A stretch of DNA of 13,586 bases, from the NCBI GenBank assembly GCA_015852425.1, contig JAAAIG010000013.1, forward strand, positions 1-13,586, in the 5' to 3' direction. Source of the DNA: Gryganskiella cystojenkinii. Lineage: Eukaryota > Mortierellomycota > Mortierellomycetes > Mortierellales > Mortierellaceae. A model generated the notes under the pieces. The model was given only the letters and a program-made list of their open reading frames with translations. It was not told the DNA's origin and made no database searches. Shown piece after piece: positions 6,497 through 13,586 of the stretch (the stretch's first letter is position 1; each line of letters begins with the position of its first letter). A program made the position numbers and the translations under genes.

Positions 6497-9400
6497 ATGC
6501 CGCGTTCTGCCCAAGATGCTTTGAGGCAGGCAAGGACCAACATCGAAGCTGCTCGAAAAGCTGGAGGTTCTGAACATACAGTCATCAAGCACTATCAAGT
6601 TGCCCAGAATGCCCTCGCTGAAGTCGACGTTATGAAAACGGATACCGTCGCTTTGAAGGAGATGATTGATGCATTCCAAGACCTCGCCGTAGTGCTAGAT
6701 CACTCGGGAGCACAGTTGAAGGGGAAGGCTGCAAAGTGCAGGCAGAGAGCAGACACTCTAAGGTAGATCACCCTTTCTTGTTTCTCTTCAGCATGGAGTT
6801 GAGCGGTATTTGTTATATTAATACTCTCTAACTATCCGGCGATATTGTATTCCATCGTGCTAGGCAAAACCTTGACGGAAGAATGAAGGTCCACGCAGCT
6901 ACCGTCTCCGCAACGAGTGTTATCTTTAGCAAGGATGTGAATCTCGTGCCTTATATCTGCCCGCTCCCACGCCCAGGCGAGCCATTACAAACCACCCACC
7001 AACTTGCTTATAGTCTCGCACTGCTGCAGCCTTTGGTTCACGAGGACGATCTCTTTCCAGATACTCTCAAATGGCGACTCAACACCTTGAATAACTCGGG
7101 TGAGAAGAACCGCTTGGAGGCCTTGTCTCTTCAAATTATCCAGACATTTGCCGAGGATACCACGAAAGATGCTGCTGCGATTGCCGAAGTTGTCCAGTTG
7201 GCCCCTGTGCTCAATCGCGACCATTCTCGATTTCTCCTTAAGACCATTATCGACACTGTCAATCAGCCAGAGATTCTGCATTTACATTCAGTGGAAGGGC
7301 TGGCCAAGGTGATTCAAGGAGCTGCTCCAGGATCCATCGACTCGAACGACCTTGTCAACATTCTTCGGTCCCTTCACAAGCGACTCCAGCAGGTCCGCTC
7401 AGCGAGCCATCACTACTACTACCTACTGATTGCTGTTTCGCGAGTTTTGGATGCGATGGCGGATGCCAATATTGAAGATGTCGACCACATCAACCTCCAT
7501 GAGCCCTTGACAGGCTTTCTTCGAGAGTCAGAGTCAAGCGAGAATCCTTATTTGGCCTTCCAAACTGCATATGCCATGCAGGCGCTGTTGAATGTGTCTG
7601 ATGATGAGAATATTTGGCGTGCAGGATTCAGGCAAGGACTGCTCGTATTGAAAGGTGGTGCAGGAATTGACAAAATGCCAGATCCTGAGCAGATAAACGA
7701 CGCACTCGAGGATCTGGAGAGACATTATGAAGCGAGCAAAGGAAGCACCACGATTCTCAAGGACGCCTTGGAGGCGCTCGAGAACCGTGAAAGTCCTACA
7801 TTCACTGTGAAGGAGGGTTTTAAATTCAAAAGAGCCTGGTATCGCGCCCTTCGCTCGGCAGAATCGTATATTCAGAGTGGCAGGCTTGTGCAGTTCAAGA
7901 ATTTGGTCTTTAAAGCGCCGTGCCGACACCAGTTCATGTTTCAGTGGGGAATATGCCAATTGATCGGACGATTTGCTGCTGATAACCAATGGGATCTGGA
8001 GGCACGGCAAGACTCAGTTGCTTTCCTTGGAGCCCTCTACAGGGTCGATGAAATCTGGCATCGGCGGAGAGAGGTTGATCGGGTCATTTTTGACATACTC
8101 GCCAACGTGACATCTAATGATGACACGTATTTTGAAGGTATGTCAATCTCACGCGCAATCCATTTAACCATGTTTACAATCAGAGCCGATCAAAGGTGTT
8201 TGGCACTGATGCTTTTGTTTTTTACTCTCAATTCTTATTTAGCCGCCAAAACCATGCTGGAGGAAATGGGAAATCAGAACACTGCGCTATTATCAATCGC
8301 GAATCTACAGTCGCAACCTTGGAGCAATATCCTGCTTGCGGATTCAGCTGGGCATACTATCCCAAATATCACACTGCTGAAGGCTGTTCAGAATCGGAAC
8401 CTTCGGCATGCAATGCCGGAGAATCTGCCGGATCTCCCTCCACAGGATAGTCTTGATGACATTCACTCTGCGCTCAAGACGTATCATGCACCAAACCTCT
8501 CTATCCTAAGGGCTTCAGGGCAGGAACTTGACCTGGAGATAAGCTTTGTCAATCTGGCGATTGTTGAGGCGCCAGTTCAACGAGGAAAGGAAAAGCAAGA
8601 TCTCAAAGAGAAGGCAGCTGTCTTTCATCGGATCCCGAGCTTCGAAAGAGTGGAAAATGCAGATACCCGGTCGATGATCCCTTTGGAACAACTATTTAAC
8701 AAGCGTAAGCTGCCTGATGGAACGGAGAAAGCTCCTAGAAGAATTTTGGTGAAAGGACGAGCAGGCATTGGCAAAACAACTTTGTGCAAGAAACTTGTCC
8801 ATGCACATCAGAATGGATTATGGGGGGATCAGTTCGACAGCGTGTTGTGGATCCCATTGCGCCAGCTCAAGGGATCCAAGAGCCGCACCCTAGAAGATCT
8901 ATTTTGCGAGAAGGTCTTTATAGCTCGGAACCGCGACGAAAGACAGGCGGAGTTGGCCAAAGCTCTTGCTGTTCGCGCTCAAAAAGGCAATGTTCTTTTC
9001 ATCTTGGACGGTCTGGATGAGATTGCGGTCGACTCAGGGAGCGATGAAGGCAGGACCTTCAGATCATTCTTAAAGAACCTTCTTTGGCAACAACATGTCG
9101 TCATTACCTCAAGGCCCTCTGGATTGGACAGCAAACTATTACCACCTGTTGATCTGGAGCTTGAAATTTTTGGATTCAGTCAGAAGAATGTCAAGGACTT
9201 TCTGGTCAATGTACTCGAGCCTGAAGCAGCGGAGACACTTCAAGACTTTATTCAAAGAACGCCGTTGATTCAAGGACTTGTCAATATCCCTGGACAACTT
9301 GATGTCATCTGCTTCAGTTGGTATTCTCTTCCAAGAGAAGGTCCGGCGATAACCACGACAAGACTGTATCAAATGATGGTGCGGAGACTGTGGTGCAAAG

Positions 9401-10140
9401 ATGCAATGCGACTCGAGAAAACTGTTGGTGGAATGTATCTGATAGAGCGACAAATCAGTCAATTGGCACCCAGGGATATTGATGAGCTGATGGCTACCGA
9501 GTTACAATATCTTGGGTATCTCGCGTTCAAAGGGCTGGTCAATCATCAAATCGAATTCGACGAAGAAACTCTCCTCTGTGCGTTTGAGGATCTCAAAGAC
9601 CAAGCAGTAGCCAACCGACGACTTTTACCTCCTCAACTCGTTGAAGTCATGAAGCAGACATCGTTTCTACATGCATCAGATGCGGATTTGGACTCCAGAA
9701 ACGGCAGTCCTCGGCAAGCCTGGTACTTTCTGCATCTGGCTTTTCAGGAATATTTCGCGGCAACATGGATAGTCCGCCATTTTCATCTTAAACAACCAAG
9801 CCCCTCAGCCGGGATGATGACCATGGAGCAAGTGACAGCATTCGTCCACCAACATAAATACAACCCTCAATATGAGATTGTATGGTCGATGGTGGCAGGA
9901 TTGCTGGAAGGCGAGCCATTGGGCCACTTTTTTGAACTTTTGCAGGGTGCACCGCGAGACTTGATCGGAGGCCGCCATCAGCAGATACTAGCCTCTTGCT
10001 TGAATGAGGCTCGGAATCGACTGGACTCAGCAATCGTGATTGAATTGGACACGGAGCTTCTAAACTGGCTGCACTTTGAGATGCACACATGTCAACATGG
10101 CGACTCTAGAGCAGAGCACTTTTCCAAAGCTGATCCTTGA
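6497..10140 (+). CDS. NACHT-domain STAND NTPase (NLR-like), C-terminally short
   Basis: Exons 6497-6762, 6864-8137 and 8243-10140 give 1145 aa. The ATG at 6497 (MPRSAQDALRQARTNIEAAR) fits the family N-terminus. Exon 1 joins exon 2 in phase (DTL-R-QNLDGRMKVHAA) across a 101-nt intron with a CTAAC branch site at 6828-6832. Residues 1-95 are helical and charged. About 110-510 is an alpha-helical, ARM-like region found in the Mortierella family. The NACHT module has Walker A GRAGIGKTT (about 685-693), Walker B LFILDGLDE (about 765-773), the ITSRPSG sensor (about 801-807) and the distal FLHLAFQEYFAA motif (about 1009-1020). All look intact, so ATP binding and oligomerisation are plausible. The family is thought to act in non-self recognition or programmed cell death; that role is inferred. 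There is no signal peptide, so it is likely cytosolic. Homologues usually continue into WD40, HEAT or pentapeptide repeats; here the protein ends about 105 residues after the distal motif without any. Confidence 0.9.
8138..8242 (+). other. in-frame 105-nt intron of the NACHT gene
   Basis: GTATGT donor after GAAG and TTATTTAG acceptor before CCGCC. Removal joins TYFE to AAKTMLEE and gives a smooth helical sequence; retention keeps the frame open and adds 35 mostly hydrophobic residues (MSISRAIHLTMF, ALMLLFFTLN). The length is similar to intron 1 (101 nt). Internally there is a CAG at about 8183 and an AAAG-GTGTTT at about 8195, which would allow two mini-introns (46 and 47 nt) around a 12-nt micro-exon while still keeping frame. 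The single intron is the simpler reading. Confidence 0.7.
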
Positions 10141-10165
10141 TATCATCCTGGTACTCCAGCAGTAG
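10097..10165 (+). pseudogene. possible frameshifted start of the lost C-terminal repeat domain
   Basis: In the +1 frame relative to the NACHT ORF, this stretch reads MATLEQSTFPKLILDIILVL before TAG at 10163-10165. From memory, homologues continue after the CQ region with helical repeats containing QSTxPE-x-x-L-x-x-L. The resemblance suggests a small indel near 10090 shifted the frame, and the out-of-frame remnant of the first repeat survives. The match is short, so this is suggestive only. Confidence 0.35.
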
Positions 10166-10380
10166 TTTCTATAAAACATAGGGTTCTTATTAGCACTCTA
10201 GAATTTGAGAACAAAGTACTGCAGCATAGACTGTTACCGTATAACTACACTGAAGACTCATAGGACCACACAGGAAAATAGCGAGATAATCGTTACTGGT
10301 GGGGAGATCAAACAGCTCCTCTGGCTTCGATCCCAAGTTTTCTAGCCCTTTGTCGAAACGATATCCACATGCAGTTGACT

Positions 10381-10386
10381 TTTATT
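10381..10386 (-). terminator. poly(A) signal of the protease gene
   Basis: On the minus strand this reads AATAAA, 131 nt beyond the protease TGA at 10518-10520, a normal fungal 3' UTR length. Confidence 0.6.
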
Positions 10387-10462
10387 CAATTAATACAATG
10401 CAAGAATCTATTCCCAGCGCTGCCGTGGCGTGTGTATAATGCCTAAATGATGCCTATATGAT

Positions 10463-10468
10463 AATAAA
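10463..10468 (+). terminator. candidate poly(A) signal of the NACHT gene
   Basis: AATAAA on the plus strand, 322 nt after the NACHT stop. It lies beyond the protease signal at 10381-10386, so the two transcripts would overlap at their 3' ends if both sites are used. Confidence 0.5.
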
Positions 10469-10517
10469 TAGTTTGTGTTCTTCTCATGGAGGTGAGGACG
10501 GTGAAGATGGAGGCGGT

Positions 10518-13500
10518 TCAGGGTGGTGGTTCCGTATCAGGAACGTCTTTTTCTGGCGGCAATGGGTTCGAAGCCCCTACAGCACCAACTTTAGCTCTCC
10601 GAATTTCGAACGTAGGGGTCGTCCAGACATCGTAATCCTCAGGGTTCTCGATGTCGCCCAAGATCCTGAGTCCTCGTAACCTCAATCGGTACAACCCATC
10701 GGGGACGTCAATCTTTGTATTTTTAGTCTCCTTGCTCTCAGTCTTCAAGAGGTGTTGATTACGGATCTTTTCGCGCTCAACATCAGGGTCGTCTTCATCA
10801 GGATCCTCCTGTTTTCGTCCTTTACCATTCTCGCTGTCTTGAGTCTTGCCCTTGCCCTCTATGTCATCATCTTCCTTGTTCTCTTGGTCTTGGGTGTCGC
10901 TCTTGGGTCTCCGACCCTTAATACTAACTTCTCTCTCAGGGTCTTGATGTTGTCGCTTCTGGATCAGTGGCACCAGTCGAGTCCCTGTAGTCACCTTTCG
11001 GATACCATCGCCATCATCATCCTGAAACTGGGCGCTCATTCCATAGATCAAGTCTCGGTCTGGACCATGATGGGGCAGCTCTCCTCCACCTTGGGCAGTC
11101 GTTGGCGTTCGAATCCAGGCCAGGTTGCGGCTCGCACCTGTGTTCTTCAACCCATCTTCTAGATCAACAGTTCCGTCCCACTGGACGGCAGTTATGGGGA
11201 GCGTGATCAACGATCTTGGTACAAAATCATTCGAGGCCACTCGACCGACCAACGTAAAACCCGAATTATGATCCCCTCCATGACCATCCGCAGTCTGGCC
11301 CAGGACATCCATTGACAAGAACTTGGTCGGATTCTGGATACAAAACGTCAAAATCGGGAGATCTTGCGGTGTAAGCGTGTAAATATAGTCAGTCTTGTTT
11401 ACCATGGAGCTCCCGAGGACTTGACAATTTTTTGTCTGGTTGCTCTTATTTTCTTCTTCCTCGGTCGGACGGAGAAAGATCGGGAGGGCCTTCATGTTAC
11501 CCTTGACACCCGCATAAGGGACATGAATGGCCTCGCTTGACTCTCCGGTAGCTTTGATGACAACGTATCCCGAATATATATAATGCTGATCCGAGGGCAA
11601 GTTAGTAGGTTCCTCCACATGAACCGCAATCCGGCCGATGCCTCCGCTCCCAGAAACCTTGATCGAATCTGCGGAAAAGGTCACGGTTGCCTCGCCCTCA
11701 CCGAAAAGTACCAGATCCTTTTCTAATGATGGTGCTGTGAAATTGAATTCGGCCATGTTTTTGAGCTTGATCTCCTTGGACTCAATCTGGAGTTCATGCA
11801 ACGCCTCGGCTGGCAAGTGTGAGAGCTCATAGGTTACGGCCTCAGGTCCGAAGTTTTGGATTGTAAGCCACTGGGCATCCCCAGCGTGGAATTCTGTATC
11901 GTTCAACTCGATCATCGCTGGGGTCACAAACGTTCTTCGGATCGGCGTCCAACTATCCTCAGGTTCGGTTGGATCGTCCTGCTCACTCCCGAGGGCATAC
12001 GCGAGACTGGTCAGGGCACGAAAGACGTTCGCCATACCGGCGCCCTGTTTCGCAACAGAGTCGACACGCGCTTGTCCATCCATGTTGTTATTGATCGGTC
12101 TTCCAGAGTTGCTGTCGTTGGGCCCTGCGATAGTGGGGTGAGAGGACACGATGTCAAACTTCTCGTGGTTTTTGAAGACATGAGCCGGCTCTGCAGTATT
12201 TTTAAAAGTCGTGTAAATTTTTTCAACTGTCTCCCAAGTCATGACCTGATCGGCCGTCAGTTTCCGCCATTGTTCAAGCGCGAGAGCTAAAGATCCTGCC
12301 ATGTGGGGAGCCGACATGGAAGTTCCTGATAGGGTCGTGTAGCTTCCGTTGTTCGTTAGCCTATTTTTTTTTCAATATATGGGACGTTAGGTTACTCGTA
12401 AGAAAGCACAGGATTTCAAGAAGAAAAGATGTGTGGTAACCTACCAGGTAGAATAGATGTTCTCTCCAGGGGCACCGATATCGGGTTTGATCCGAAGTTC
12501 ATTATCCAGTCCATAGGAACTAAACAATGACGCAGTACCTCCAGCGGGATCGATGAATGCTTGAGGACTTTCACTGAAAAAAGTCGCCACTTCCTTGGTC
12601 CAACCAGTCGCTGTGTCAGAACCGCTGTCAGTCAGAAGTTGCGCGAACAGCTTTTTGCCCTCGACATTCGAGATACTTCCAGAGACGATCGGGACCGAGG
12701 CAACAGACGCTACCAAGGATCCGGCCACGTTGTTTACAAACAGGATACCGATCGCTCCGTTGGCCAACGCATTTTGAGCCTAATCGTTCCACCGAAACAA
12801 CAAAAAGCAGAGTCGGTTAATAACCCTAGAAAATGGCTCTATCAAAATATCAAATATTATATTTCTTCGTTTTTTTTACCTTCAAACTGAAGAGACAGTC
12901 GCCTCGTTGGACGACGACGACTTTGCCTATAAGATCCGCCTTGTATTCGGCACATCCTGTTCCGAGATCTGTCCCGTTGAGCTGAGCAACGAGTGGTAAG
13001 GTCGTGTTCAATCCTGGTACATCCGACTTGGCGTACACTAGAAACGCAAGCAGTAAAAAAAAAACAATATGGTTAATACTCCTGCGCACAATGTTACAAG
13101 ATTTTATAAACCTCGACTTACGGAATTGGTAATTTGGCAGCGATGGTACCATAAAGTACGATAGCTGCGCTCGTGTGTTGATATAGGACGCCACGGCTAA
13201 AACACCACGGCCTTCGCCGACGTAGTTGGCGCTGAACAGACCCTGGGTGTTCTCGTTTCCATTGGAGACGGTGACCATTATTCCAAACTCACGCAGTTTC
13301 CCGACCGCACGTGCGACCGCGCTGAAAGGCCAACCATTTGGTTCTCCGATCGAGAGATTGATGATATCCATCTTGTCTGTCGCTGCCCGTTCCAACGCTG
13401 CCAAGATCACGTCGTCATTGCTACTACCGTTGCACCCGAGAACTCTGTAAGCGCCAAGGATTGCTATAGAACAAAGGAGACAGCGAAAAAGGAAGAACGA

Positions 13501-13586
13501 AAAATTAATTAATTTTTTTTGTTACCCATCGATGATAGAACAACACCTCGTTTTGATCGGCTTTTTTTTTTTTTTTTTTTACCTTG
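10518..13586 (-). CDS. subtilisin-family serine protease, PA-domain type (5' partial)
   Basis: Exons (minus) 13586-13583, 13463-13122, 13037-12880, 12779-12445 and 12360-10518 join in phase through introns of 119, 84, 100 and 84 nt, giving 893 visible residues. The first visible residues (QAILGAYRVLGCNG) match the subtilase motif that follows the catalytic His. The oxyanion Asn lies in SNGNEN (about residue 71). A PA insert runs from about 115 to 240 (IGKVVVVQRGDCLFSLK). The catalytic Ser lies in LSGTSMSAPHMAG (about 294). After it comes a beta-rich region of about 450 residues, like the C-terminal part of S8 Vpr/C5a-peptidase-type enzymes. Such enzymes are normally secreted and degrade proteins outside the cell. 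The catalytic Asp and His, signal peptide and propeptide must lie beyond 13586. A highly charged insert occupies residues 747-829 (10961-10713). The likely poly(A) signal is at 10381-10386. Family assignment is firm; substrate is unknown. Confidence 0.92.
10713..10961 (-). other. charged low-complexity insert in the protease C-terminal domain
   Basis: About 83 residues rich in Asp, Glu, Lys, Arg and Gln (KEDDDIEGKGKTQ, EDPDEDDPDVERE), lying between TGTRLVPLI and the strand motif DGLYRLRLRGLRI. The sequence on either side reads like one continuous beta domain, so the insert probably forms a disordered loop. The frame is open throughout, and no good splice pair removes it cleanly, so it appears to be translated. 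Confidence 0.6.
13464..13582 (-). other. protease intron with a 19-nt A run after the donor
   Basis: On the minus strand the donor GT at 13582-13581 is followed directly by 19 A (T run at 13562-13580 on plus). The acceptor CTATAG lies at 13469-13464. Joining CAAG to CAATCC restores QAILGAYRV in phase, which matches the protease family and fixes both splice sites. Confidence 0.75.

Larger units (their letters stand above)
10141..10517. other. convergent 3' intergenic region
   Basis: Non-coding spacer between the NACHT gene (plus) and the protease (minus). A/T-rich, with poly(A) signals for both directions. I saw no further repeat-domain coding sequence beyond 10165. Confidence 0.6.

Noticed and set aside
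10560..10580. GGTTCGAA-type motif resembling a tRNA T-loop (also near 11108)
   Set aside because: Both lie inside the protease coding exon and there is no accompanying A-box, anticodon stem or acceptor stem.
10752..11162. Plus-strand 136-codon frame with a very hydrophobic middle (possible membrane protein)
   Set aside because: It is antisense to the charged insert of the protease; complementing GAN/AAN-type codons gives hydrophobic codons automatically.
1..13586. CRISPR arrays, bacterial operons, insertion sequences, viral gene cassettes, rRNA or tRNA genes
   Set aside because: None seen. Spliced genes and fungal protein families show this is eukaryotic DNA, and the only repeats are short tandem, homopolymer and one 30-bp pair.

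Overview
This is eukaryotic nuclear DNA from a filamentous fungus, most likely a member of the Mortierellaceae (Mucoromycota). Genes are split by short GT-AG introns of about 80-120 nt, intergenic DNA is rich in A/T and purine/pyrimidine tracts, and AATAAA-type poly(A) signals follow the stop codons. The lineage call rests mainly on the NACHT gene: its N-terminal helical region and NACHT module match, from memory, a large protein family expanded in Mortierella and relatives. No database was searched.

Layout: (1) 12-1798, minus strand: a PHO80-type cyclin whose cyclin box is split by a Ser-rich insert, with candidate upstream exons. (2) About 1.8-6.4 kb: a poorly ordered region with no intact recognisable gene. 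It holds a Tc1/mariner transposase fossil (minus), a broken spliced coding remnant on the plus strand, a convergent multi-exon coding unit on the minus strand that I do not recognise and that carries at least one frameshift, a 30-bp direct repeat, further minus-strand coding fragments, purine-rich spacer, and a small Lys/Gly/Ala-repeat ORF with a membrane segment. (3) 6497-10140, plus strand: a three-exon NACHT-domain STAND NTPase (NLR-like), 1145 aa when spliced. It stops where family members normally enter a C-terminal repeat domain. (4) 10518-13586, minus strand: a five-exon, 5'-truncated secreted subtilisin-family protease with a PA insert and a long beta-rich C-terminal part. Its catalytic Asp and His exons lie outside the window.

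The genes do not form a functional pathway. The NACHT gene and the protease are convergent, with poly(A) signals placed so that their 3' UTRs probably overlap. The most unusual material is the truncated NACHT gene with its optional in-frame intron, and the unassigned spliced coding remnants between 2.8 and 5.3 kb.
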